Made by a program: the position numbers and the translations under genes
Notes under the pieces: model-generated
Database searches by the model: none
Seen by the model: only the letters and a program-made list of their open reading frames with translations
Told to the model about the DNA's origin: nothing
Shown: in pieces, positions 14,396 through 24,671 of the stretch
Numbering within the stretch: the stretch's first letter is position 1
Layout of the letters: every line of letters begins with the position of its first letter
Origin: Pampus argenteus
Lineage: Eukaryota > Chordata > Actinopteri > Scombriformes > Stromateidae
NCBI GenBank assembly: GCA_036937835.1
Contig: CM072873.1
Span: 15,860,001-15,924,000, forward strand
Direction of reading: 5' to 3'
Length of the DNA: 64,000 nucleotides

Positions 14396-14877
14396 TTCTG
14401 CTGCACTGCTGCACACATATTCAACCTTCCTACACATACACACACAAAGTTGGGTATTATAAGACACGTTATAAAGTACCATGCAGTACCATAACACAGA
14501 AATTTCAGCTCCATAAATAGCAGAGTATGCATTTTTAATTGCTCTCTGCACTGGCGCCCCATGAACACTACCTGTCAACATTGGTAAGACTGGTCATAGC
14601 TTTTTTTTTTAAACGCACAACTACTACTTGGACTCTAGTTTGAAGCTACTTGACATATCTAAAACATGCACACACACACATACACACACACACATGCATA
14701 TTGGCAGATAAATTAAAAGGTTATTGATGCATTAGCACCGTGCACTAATAGGAGCAACACCTCTGTTAATGCCTTTTTTGTTCTCTAAAGCAGCACATAC
14801 ACACACGTCTTCTACAGTTCTCTCTATCTTCTTAAACAGTTCTTGATTGGACGTTGTCGCTGACAGGGCAATTTCTC

Positions 14878-14879
<2 letters not shown>

Positions 14880-14927
<48 letters not shown>
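14880..14927. repeat. Microsatellite (GT)24
   Basis: Uninterrupted GT run on the plus strand. Its orientation opposite to the CA tract at 14336-14392 could allow hairpin pairing between the two. Confidence 0.97.
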
Positions 14928-14928
<1 letters not shown>

Positions 14929-15141
14929 GTAAAGCAATAGCTATTGTGTATTGATTTAGTTTAGCAGAGCTGAAACAGCATCTAACAAGACTCAAAGTGA
15001 CAGAAAGCACAGTAAGACCGCTAATGCCTTATTAACCAGCCTTCTTACGTATGTAATGCATATATACACAACTCTGCATACACGTACACACTCGCACACA
15101 TACTTATTCTGCAGTGCTCTGCTGTGGAAAGGTAATGTAAT

Positions 15142-15252
15142 CACTCCATAAACACACACACACACAGACTCACAAATGCTCAGGCATACATACATACACA
15201 CACACACACACACTGTCGCTGCATGACATGTAGTTACAATACATACATGCAT

Positions 15253-15260
<8 letters not shown>
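15142..15260 (+). repeat. Local duplication, copy 1
   Basis: Shares with copy 2 the order: an ACTCCA.AAACACA start, GACTCACAAATGCTCAGGC, a CATA/CA tract, ACTGTCGCTGCATGACATG, then TAGTTACAATACATACATGC. Identity outside the CA tracts is near complete, so the copying is recent relative to neighbouring sequence. A CA tract continues to about 15290. Confidence 0.9.
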
Positions 15261-15293
<33 letters not shown>

Positions 15294-15634
15294 CACACAT
15301 ACATATAAACATATATTTATTTATTATATACATATATTTTATTTATCTTCATGCATCCACAGTTGTGGAAGGAGGTCCTTTTTGACAAATACAGCTCAGA
15401 AAACACATCCAGTATTCAAACGTGAAGAGAAAAATGGAAAGAAAATGCAAATGCTGCTGATTATGCACCAGCATCCCTCCAAGTAAGTAAAAAGATTAGA
15501 ATTGGAATTGAATTTTTAGAATCCAATTTACACCCAGATTTTTATTGCTTTTGTAAAAAATGCAAAGTTTTTAATATTCAAAATAAATATTGTGTGATTT
15601 TAAAAAAAAATTAAAAAGAGAGCCTTTAGTCATT

Positions 15635-15678
15635 TTACTCCACAAACACATACATGCACAGACTCACAAATGCTCAGG

Positions 15679-15709
<31 letters not shown>

Positions 15710-15757
15710 TGTCGCTGCATGACATGTAGTTACAATACATACATGCACGCACACTCA
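15635..15757 (+). repeat. Local duplication, copy 2
   Basis: Direct repeat of 15142-15260 at an offset of about 493 bp, with few differences, mainly CATGCAT changed to CATGCAC and CA-tract length. It is followed by an extended CA tract to about 15800. Confidence 0.9.
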
Positions 15758-15759
15758 CA

Positions 15760-15802
<43 letters not shown>

Positions 15803-15866
15803 CCTCCGGAGGTCTAGAGGTAGCTGACAGCTGTTCTGGGTGTTGAGAGGCAGAGGTGGGTAGTAT

Positions 15867-15900
<34 letters not shown>

Positions 15901-17338
15901 CAGTGTTTTTCTCTGAAGTGGTAGACGGCTCTGACTTGAAGGTTTGGAGGAACACTGAAGCTGTGGTTCCCAGCGGAGCGATGCACGGATTCTCTTCTTC
16001 TTCCTCTGTTGTCTTCCCTTCGCTACCCTGTACCCCCTCACACCTCCTCCATTTATTTCTCACCACATCGCTCCCAAGCCAACATGTTCTGTTCTCCTGT
16101 GAACATTTTCATTAACTAATTTTCCTACCCTTCGCCTTGCGTGTGCATGTATGTGCGCACGCCTGTGTGTGTGTTAGAGAGGAGCAAAGACTGACAGGAT
16201 CACGCTGGTTTGAACTTGGTAACCTTGCTGCACTGCAGATGTGCATTCAACAGAAACCACAATCTGTCTCCAACCATAACTAAAATGCTTTTGTTGCCTA
16301 AACATAACCACATGTGGGTGCCTGAAAAAGCCAACACACATAATTACCTCACATCAGCAAGTAATTAAATGCTAATTTCATGGATATATACTGACCATGC
16401 ACAGTAACCAATCTTTAACCTACACAGTCACCTCTGCAATAATACATTATCCATCACATTTTAGTTTAAAGGTCTGTAATTTATGCTTCTTAGGTAAGAT
16501 TTTTTGGAACGTGTCAGTGTATGTCCAATTGATTAATTCCAATTAAATGCTTATGTAACCTAGAGTCAGTGCACAGCAGGTCAGCTGAACATGCAAAGAT
16601 GTGAAATCTTCCAATAGGCGAGAAAATAATTTAAACATATGGATAATAATGTCTCCAGTTATACATTAATAATAAATTAATACTTACTTATTTCCAAAGA
16701 AATTCATATTTTCACTAGATTTAGTAGCACATTAAACTGATATTTTCCAGGCCAATTCGCTTTGAAATGATCGCACATGCTTAGTAAATGGAAAATAACG
16801 ATGACTGTATATTCATTTGCAGTATAGAAAAATACAAACAGAACGACACATTTCAGTCGGTAACAAGTGTTAAAACTGTGTCGCAGCTCGCACAGATTTC
16901 TTCTCAGATTACTAATTGAACATCCACACTCATAACATAAAACATCACACTCCCAACACTGTCGTCACTTTATGTCTAGTCTGACAACTACCCACATACT
17001 GACATTTAATTGAAATATATCACTAATACATAGTACATAAAAAAAAAAAAAAAAAAAGTTCTTGTTCCAAAACTAGACAAGAAGATATATTGGACATGAC
17101 AGGACATACTGTTTTAAACAACCTAATTAGTCGACGGAAAAATGTCAAACTGGAAACATAGAAGCTTTCTCCAGGACAGTGATGATTTAATAATGCTCAG
17201 TGAGAGAATGAGATGAAATGACTTGCCTCTGTGATCTGCCTCTAATCCACATCTGATAGCAGCAGTAAATACCAGAGAGGATTCCTACAGTATGTCTCCA
17301 GTGACTTGTTTTTCATTCGACTCATCACTCTTGCATCT

Positions 17339-19450
17339 TTCTCTGTCTCGCTCTTTGTCTCTCTCACTTCTCTTCTACACTTTTTTTGTCAATAAAATAG
17401 TCAACTATTCGGTTACAGTGGCATGGGAACACTAAATTGACTTGGAGACACTTTTTAAAACATCTGCTGTGTGTATCCTTCTCTGTCTCTCTCTCTCACG
17501 CCGACTGCTTACTTTCCCTTATATAGAGAGCTGCAGCAGAGTGAGCGGCACAGTACAAGATATCATTTTTCCATATCCAGCCCTATTTTGATGTATCGTT
17601 TTCCTCCCTCTCCCCTCTGTTTGCTGTCCATTAAATAGAGAGTGATTTAGTTACATTGGAGGAAACTCTAAACTGGCAAGGGGACACTTTTTATTCTTCT
17701 TTTGATACGTGTCCCCATGGATATTCCTCTCATTTCTCTCCTCTACATCCTGCCAGGTACACAGAGAGCTAAGATAGGAATACAGATGTTTGTTGTTGTT
17801 GACATCAGCCTATTGACTGTATACCTGCTTCTTGTTTTCCAGGAGGAATTGTAAATTTGACCCTACAAGCATTTTTCTCAAATACTGGCCTAGTGAGAGA
17901 CTCAAGGCTTACAACTGCAATAATGAGAAGTTGACTGAATATATATATTTATATTGTTTTCTATATTTCTCTCATTGTCAACAAATCTCATGTGCACAAT
18001 CTAACCAACAATGAATTGATCCTATTAACAAGTATTGCATGTGTGTGTGTGTGTCCAAAGCCTGATGTATCTTATGCCGTAAACCTCCTGTGTTTTCCAA
18101 AAAACTATTAAAAACTTTTACACGAGCCACTGAAGTTCTTTGAGAAGTTTGCAATGAAGCAAAGTCAATAGGTTGCGATATATAGCACAAGCTAGCGAAG
18201 CTCTGTAAATAGAACCGTGCATGCACGCTGCCGTCTGCTTTACACAGAACTACTCTCCTGAGACTGAAAATGCGATCACTGTTATTAGTTTTTGGAGGCA
18301 TTTATAAACAAAGTACAGTAACTGTAATCTCTGGGCTGAACATGTCGCCCAGTGTAATGATGAGCTCACTGATGTGTTTGAACAGTTTCTGGACAACAGC
18401 ACGGAGGAAAACGATAGATCAGGCTTTGAATACACACGCAACACTAAATTGTTACGAGTTTACTGTTGGTTTGGCTCGACACATGAGATTTGTTGACAAT
18501 ATGCAAATATAGAAAATTGCCATCTTTTTTCTTTGGCATTTGAATTACATGAGACTTGGCAAATTATGAAGATGAACATTATTTATTAACTTAATTAATT
18601 ATTATTAATTATTAACTTTTTTTTTGCGGTAATGCAATTTCTCATATTTCGTTCGAATAAATATCAGCATGTTGTGTTGTTTTTTTTGTTTTTTTTTTAA
18701 ATCCGTCTTTACTTCCCTCCATTCTCCTCTGCCTCCTGTCCATTGAAGTGAGCGCTAACAAGCTACAGCTGGTGAAAACGCTAAATTAGCTTGGAGACAC
18801 TTTCTCCCACTTCTGTCTCTGCTTGCTTTCCTGTCCATTAAATAGAGAAACGAGTTACTTGTACAGCACGTGTCATTTTTTTTTTTTGCTTTATTGAATA
18901 GAATCAGGTCACTCGGTCTCCTTGGCAAAAAAAAAAAAAATATATATATATATACACCCTCAAAGTAATAAAAACATCAAGATCCCAGGATAGGAAGCAA
19001 AAATGTTGGATCTTTGAAATTCAGAACATCAGCGTAGCGCTTATATCTAATGCATTTCTATCACCAACATTACTTTGATGTTACTTTCCCTCTCCTCTCC
19101 TCCCTGCCTGCCATCTATTAAACAGAGCTACAGTGGCAGCAGTAAGTTACCCTAAATGAGTTTTGAGACTTTTTTAAAATCAAAGCTTCTCCCGTGTGTA
19201 TTTTTTAAATTTTTTTATCTCTTCTCTGTTTGCAATTAATCAAATAGTGAGCCAGCGAACTCCATCACTAATTCCAGCTACACTAAGACTTACAGTATAG
19301 AGCATGAAGGCGCTTTTTTTTTTTTTTTCCTATCGAAACATCTCTTTTCTACCTCCTCTATCTTTCCTCGCTGCTCTGCTTGCTGTCCATTAGTGCACAG
19401 ATGTCTACAGTGGGGTGGTGGCGGGCTAAACTGTGCATGTAAAGCTCTGA
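17339..19450 (+). repeat. Array of diverged repeat modules (unknown family)
   Basis: A composite module recurs in order: a pyrimidine-rich tract, CTGTCCATTAAATAGAGA, a GTTACAGTGG-like block, and CTAAATTGACTTGGAGACAC followed by a T run. Recognisable copies are at about 17341-17465, 17513-17530 (partial), 17600-17692, 18715-18805, 18815-18860 (partial), 19090-19200 and 19370-19440. Spacing is irregular (about 95-280 bp within clusters) with a roughly 1-kb interruption at 17.7-18.7 kb. I do not recognise the family. It looks like an old degenerated tandem array. Confidence 0.6.
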
Positions 19451-19870
19451 TCTCGTTTCGGTTCTTTTCCTCTTGACATGGACTCAGCTGACTGTTCCCG
19501 ATGCTCACTCACCCATTAGAGGGAAAAGAGCTGATTCTTCCTCTCCATCCCTTCCTCCACCTCTCTCTCATTCTCTTTTTGTCTCGACATGTTTTCTTCT
19601 TGGCTAGTGCCTATACCGTTTCCCTTTTGGTCTTTTTGCTTTTTTCACCTCACTGGTACATGTATTCTTGCACTTTCTGCCTCACTCTCTCCTGCTCTTA
19701 TCTTGTTTTTCATGACATGCTTATAGTTATTCTCTTTTCCGTCTCCATCTTTTTTTTTCCGTTGCTCTACATGTTCTCTCCATTACTTTGCTCTCTCCAT
19801 CTATAGCTTCCCTGTGTTGTCTTCCTCTCTCTCTGTCTATTTATTCCCTCTCTTTCTGTATCTGCATGAG

Positions 19871-20135
19871 CAGTGGTAGAAGAAACACTCTTTTATTTCA
19901 GTAAAAATACCACAATGTAATAAAACTACCTGTTTTGCAGAATGGTCACTTCACTTCTGATCATTAAACATGTGACCTGTAACAGCTATTAGGAAACTCA
20001 ACAATTTCATATAATTATGCATCATAGGCTCTCAACATGTTTTTTTGTATGCAAAATCTGAAAGTATAATAATTCTATAATCAAAAGACCAAAACCAACA
20101 ATGAGTTCAATACTTTCCAGTTTCCTTAACCAGTC
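19871..20135 (+). mobile_element. hAT-like non-autonomous element, left part (split by retrotransposon)
   Basis: Starts CAGTGGTAGAAGAAACACTC and continues with GTAAAAATACCACAATGTAA and GCAGAATGGTCAC, matching the left part of an abundant teleost repeat whose ends are CAGTGGTGGAA... and ...TTCCACCACTG. It breaks off where the LTR begins; the matching right end is at 24511-24671. Confidence 0.65.
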
Positions 20136-20187
20136 TGTGGCAGTAAATGCTACACTGCATTCCTACCAGACAGGGGCAAACTGCCTG

Positions 20188-20218
<31 letters not shown>

Positions 20219-20842
20219 TCCTCCCTGCTTTTCTTTTCTCTCCAGGTGCCAACAACATGATTGGTTTCCACCTGTGCAGCCTGTTCACGCAGCTCATTGG
20301 TTCCCTGAGACTGGCCTATCGTCATTTGGGACCCTAAATCAAAAGGAGCATGCCTCGAGGGTACCTTTTATCATTTTCTCTACTCCTAGTCTGCCTGAGC
20401 TGTTGTTGAGAAAACTTAAGAATTATGTTAAGAATAACAGAGAGAGGTATGTGGTGGGAGGTTGGGAATGATTGGGAATGAGTTGGGGTACCCTTTACAC
20501 TTTTCACACACATAGTTAACATTTTGCCTAGACACACTAGGTTTATTGGTTGGTGCCACTTCTGTTTAGGGAAGTTCTTTGTTTTTAGATTTTTAAATTT
20601 GTTTTTTTGTGTGTGTTTTTATTTTCAGAGATACAGATTAGTCAGGCTTAGTTTTGTTTTATTGATTTCTATTTGTCTGGCACCACCACCTCATCCCGTC
20701 CGCTCCCATATTTTGAGAACCTTTGCTATGTTTGAACTGAAAATAAATCATTTTCCATTTTCACTTCTACTCTGACTCCTTCAGTTTCTTTTGGTTGTGT
20801 TATCGTCCCAGCTTCCCTCATTTTCACCTAGTAGACATAACA
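20136..20842 (+). repeat. 5' LTR of the gypsy-type element
   Basis: Starts near TGTGGCAG (20136) and ends in ACATAACA (20842), the complement of the TGTTATG that opens the 3' LTR. It shares with the 3' LTR AGGTGCCAACAACATGAT, a TTGGTTCCCT block, and TTGGTTGGTGCCAC. AATAAA at about 20743 can serve as the LTR polyadenylation signal. A (GT)n expansion sits at about 20190-20212. The 5' boundary is good to about 20 bp. Confidence 0.75.
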
Positions 20843-21379
20843 TAAATGGAGACTTGTCCAGGACCCTTTTTCTCTGAGTTATAAGAAAATCACTATTGAT
20901 GAGTCATTGTAGTTGTGACATTAGGTGTAAGATAGCATTTTGATTTACAGGACCTTATTGATTATCCTAGATTAGATAAATTTGATTCATGCCACAAGGA
21001 TGATTTATTGTGTAGCACACTAATATTTCTGTACAAATATATGGTAGAATAAAGTATTGGAAAAATTAATTGAGTTAAAAGTCCTTGTAGTCCCTATTAA
21101 CCTTGTCTAGTCTAGGCTTGACAATGTTTCTTTTGCTCGACAATGTTCTTCCTCTGTTCGAGATAACAAGGAAAAACAGGCCGCACTGGCTACACTCGAA
21201 GGACACGAGTGAACATGAGGCTCCTCCTCAACGTTGCCTCGTTTTGAGCCTTTCTCCCCAGATTTCTATGGATCCAGAGTGAATGACGAGTTGAAGACCT
21301 GCCTAGCCCGCCTTCAGCAAGAGGCACAGAAATAGAAGATGGTGCATAAAATCTGATTATGACCTTCAACTACAGGTTA

Positions 21380-22660
21380 GCTATAGATACAAAAGAAGTC
21401 AAGGCTTGAAAAAGAAGTTACGTTGCAGCAGGGTGAAGTAGTGGCCATAGAAATTTCTCCATACATCTGAGAAATATGCGCCTTCACAGTCAGTTCCTTC
21501 ACAAACAATGATTTGATGTCAGCCAACATTTCGAAAGTCAGAGGTTGACTCTTACTTCAATGCATTTGAGAGAATTGCTACTGCACTAGACTGGCCTAGG
21601 GACATAAGGTCTATCCTACTTCCATGCAAGCTAGTAGATAAAGCACAGGAGGTTGCGCCCTCTCTTTCCTTAGAATAAAGCTTGTAATAGGATGTACTTA
21701 AAAAGACAATTTTGTATGCCTATGAGCTTGTTTGAAAAGAAAGTTAAATGGTCAAACCATTATTGAGGTCGCTAATGAGGTGAAGGATAGTTTTGAATCT
21801 CTTTTGTCAATTAATGCTATTGGAAGTTTTTAAAGAGTGATTTACCAGAGTAGATGGTGATATTCTTAAATGAACAGAAAGGGACTGACTTTCTCTATCA
21901 GCTGTCTTGGCTGATGAATTTGTTCGTGTTTGATCTGAATTTGTGAATTTGATCCTGGCCATCCTCTTTTTGAAAAGTTTAAGGGACCACCGTCACCTCT
22001 ATGTGTTCAGGGGATCGTGAAAGCTTCTACTGTTATAAGAAGGGTCACGTTATCGCTGATTGTCTTTCTCTGAAGCGTAAACTGTTTCCGCCTAGCTTAC
22101 CACAACCAAAAGGCATGGGTCTGATTAAGAGTGTGTTACTATCAGGCATTGAAATGTCACAAAATGAAGACAATGAACCTGATACCTGTTTCAAAGCCTT
22201 TGTTTCACTAACTGGGGATCCAAAAGATCAGCAGCCAATAAAGATACTGAGAGATAGAGGCTCTCAGTCTATCATTCGAGAGGATGCATCTTATCTTTAT
22301 TGGCCAAATCATCATGTCACTCAAGTGCAATTGTTCTAGGTGTTGGAATGGGTTTCATACCTGCCCCTTTGCACATTGTTCATATTCAGTCTTCCCTGGT
22401 CAGTGGATTCTTTAAAGTTACTGTTTATCGTGCCTTGCCCATTAAAGGCGTCAATATCATTCTGAGTAATGACCTAGCTAGAGGCAAGGTTATGCCAGTC
22501 CCTGAGGTACTAGACAGCCCTGATTCAAACTCTATATTTGTGCTGAGTCTGACAGCACAGCACAAATATACCCTGACATCTTTCCTGTGTGTGTGGTTAC
22601 AAGAGCCCAGTCCAAAGAAATATGGTCTTGACTTGTCTGACTGTTTGTGGTTACAGAGCA
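21380..22660 (+). pseudogene. gag and protease remnants of the retrotransposon
   Basis: A zinc-knuckle remnant is encoded at about 22010-22060 (YCYKKGHVIADC: the last three ligands of a CCHC knuckle in correct spacing, with the first Cys position occupied by Ser). About 200 bp downstream, DRGSQS (about 22250-22270) corresponds to the aspartic-protease DTGSQS active-site motif with Thr changed to Arg. A later stretch (about 22440-22500) resembles the protease C-terminal half. Frames shift between these segments. No functional product is expected. Confidence 0.7.
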
Positions 22661-22758
22661 GTTGCTGATGTTGTTATGACTAGGTCCAAAGGGCAGTCTG
22701 AGTCCAATCTGCTGACGCTGTGCCATCTTCATCCAGTCCAGAGGTTGTAAATCTGCCA

Positions 22759-23640
22759 GCCACCCAGGAAGAATTCATTGCAGCACAACAAGGTGATATC
22801 ACCTTTTCCAAATGTCACTCCTCTGTTCTCAGCTAGGAAAAAGCCAAAAGGAAGAAAATGGCCTACATGCTTGATGATGGCCTGTTAATGCGGTTCTGGA
22901 CTCAGAGAATGTGGACTGGAGTGCGATTTACCAAGTTGTTGTGCCTACAGCTACAGGTACTGTCCTTAGCTCATGGCTACCCATGGTCAGGACACATGGG
23001 AATCACAAACACCGCTGGCATTTCTAATGTAAAAATGCTTCACTGTTGTTGTTCCTTTTATGTGTGTCAAGTTGCTGAAAAACCAAATCAAGTGATTCCC
23101 TCTGCTCATCTCTGACCCATTTCAGTAATGAAAAAGTGATTGTAGATTTGTGGGACCATCGCCAAAGAATAAAGCTGGGAATCAGCTTCTACTAACACTT
23201 ATGTATACTCTCCAGTAGGTTCCCAGAAGCAAAAGTGGTTCAAACTGATCAAGGCACCAATTTCAAGTCTAAGGTGTTTTCCCAGGTACTTAAAATAGCA
23301 TTAAACATGTAACATCTATCCCTTATGAGACACCTGTTCCTACCAGAGAAAACGATCAAAAGTATTCCAGAGTATGTCACCAAGCTCAAAGATCCCCTCC
23401 AGCTAGACTGCTCTTTGGCGAGAGATGCCCTGACCTCTTCCCATGTGAAAATGAAGCAACCAGGGAGTCCGGGTTTTTTTTTGCCTATACCTGTTTCTGC
23501 CCTCGATACTCAATTTTCTGGTTCTAAGTTGTAGGAAAAAAAAGTGAAATGTAGTGAAATCAACTATGTCATTCAAACCCCTCATGCAGGTGATGGACCA
23601 GAGTGTCACAGCGAAGATCCAAACGGGTCATCCTCAGCCC
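22759..23640 (+). pseudogene. Integrase remnants of the retrotransposon
   Basis: The order of segments is as follows. LDDGLLMR (about 22870) opens the integrase region. The H2C2 zinc-binding domain follows, with LAHGYPWSGHMG (about 22970-23005) and CQVAEKPNQVIP (about 23065-23100). A catalytic-core fragment with QTDQGTNF lies at about 23240-23265. The C-terminal module with LPIPVSALDTQFSG is at about 23480-23525. Frame changes, stops and internal deletions separate them. Confidence 0.75.
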
Positions 23641-23869
23641 ATGATTTGAAGACTGCTGTCTCACCTAAAGCTTCCAATTAAAAGGTGAGCTCTCCTTGTG
23701 ATGATGGTAATGATGATGATGAGTTGGTGATGTCTAATGCCACACCACAGGGAGCAAGAAATATGGAGGGATTGTCCAAATTGCCTCACTGATTGCCTCA
23801 TCTCCCTGATAATCAGTGTTGATGATGTTGGATTTGCAGTACCAAGCTCTAATCTGTTGAGTTCCTCTT

Positions 23870-24105
23870 GTCTCTATACAAAGTCTAAAGGTTCAGTAGC
23901 ACATTTTGAGGTCTACCTTGGGTCACGCGTAATGCCCATTCAGGTTTCCATCGATCATAAACCTCTTGTGTTCCTCTCCAGAATCTACAACCATAACAAA
24001 CTTCTTAGGTGTTGGTCCCTGATCTTTCAAGACTGCAACCTTGAAATTAGCCATAAAAAGGGATCTGAAAATGTTGCTGCTGATGTTTTGTCACATGTTC
24101 TAAAT
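23870..24105 (+). pseudogene. RNase H remnant of the retrotransposon
   Basis: One frame carries AHFEVYLGS, DHKPLVFLSR, NHNKLLR, and near the end KKGSENVAADVLSHV, which is the conserved C-terminus of gypsy RNase H. It ends about 25 nt before the 3' LTR. Reverse transcriptase that should precede it is essentially absent (only about 150 bp lie between the integrase C-terminal segment and this domain). Confidence 0.8.
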
Positions 24106-24133
24106 ATTATGTTTGGACTTATATGGATGGGGG

Positions 24134-24510
24134 TGTTATGTGCCAGGCAGAGGCAAAGTGTTGTTTGTGTTTCCTCCCTCCTGCTTTTCTTTCTCTCCCC
24201 CTTCCCCCGTTTTCTCTCCAGGTGCCAACAACATGATCGGTTTCCATCTGGGCTTCCAGCAGTCATGCTGCTCATTGGTTCCCTTGGACTCTGAACTGGC
24301 CTATCATCAATCGGGATCCTCAACAAAAGGAGCACACCTCAAGAGGTCACTTGTTAAGAATAATAGAAAAAACATTGGTGAGTTGTGGTACAGTTAGACA
24401 CACTATGTTTACTGGTTGGTGCCACCTCTGTATTCTTTCAGGAAGCAAATTAGATAAGAAAATTAGGTCTTTTTGTTTGTGTTTTTTGTTTTCAGACAGA
24501 ACAATATTGA
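24134..24510 (+). repeat. 3' LTR of the gypsy-type element, 3'-truncated
   Basis: Starts TGTTATGTGCCAGGC and follows the 5' LTR through the GGTGCCAACAACATGAT block to a TTTTCAGA.A block. It lacks roughly the last 200 bp found in the 5' LTR (including its AATAAA), where sequence of the host hAT-like element takes over. Confidence 0.75.
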
Positions 24511-24671
24511 ATGTTGAAAGACTTATCCTCTAATCAGCTTAGTAACTGGTTAGTATAACCGTCAAATGATCGCAATTCAAAATACTCAAGTACAACTACC
24601 TCAAAGAGATATTAAACACAGTACTTGTACTTGAGTAAAGTAAGGTAACTCACAGTTACTTTCCACCACTG
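24511..24671 (+). mobile_element. hAT-like non-autonomous element, right part
   Basis: Contains AGTAACTGGTTAGTATAAC, AATACTCAAGTACAACTACC, GTACTTGTACTTGAGTAAAG and ends TTACTTTCCACCACTG at 24671, the expected terminus complementary to the left end at 19871. The two halves bracket the retrotransposon. An 8-bp target duplication was not evident. Confidence 0.65.

Larger units (their letters stand above)
9985..17338. other. Intronic sequence with simple repeats, no gene seen
   Basis: This is unique AT-rich sequence with many (CA)n/(GT)n tracts and trinucleotide runs such as CTT at 12644-12680. At 13490-13590 a stretch ending AATCGTGGAAGGCCTAT resembles the ends of diverged teleost hAT-type repeats, but weakly. 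The open frames here are antisense or low-complexity artefacts. Confidence 0.5.
20136..24510 (+). mobile_element. Degraded Ty3/gypsy LTR retrotransposon, Gmr1-like (integrase before RNase H)
   Basis: Two related LTRs (20136-20842 and 24134-about 24510) flank an internal region with decayed gag, protease, integrase and RNase H segments in plus orientation. Frameshifts and stops are frequent, and most of the reverse transcriptase is missing. RNase H lies after the integrase and directly before the 3' LTR. In most Ty3/gypsy elements integrase comes last; the reverse order is known for the Gmr1 group described from cod and other deuterostomes. The LTRs differ by many substitutions and indels, so the insertion is old and certainly not autonomous. 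Confidence 0.85.
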
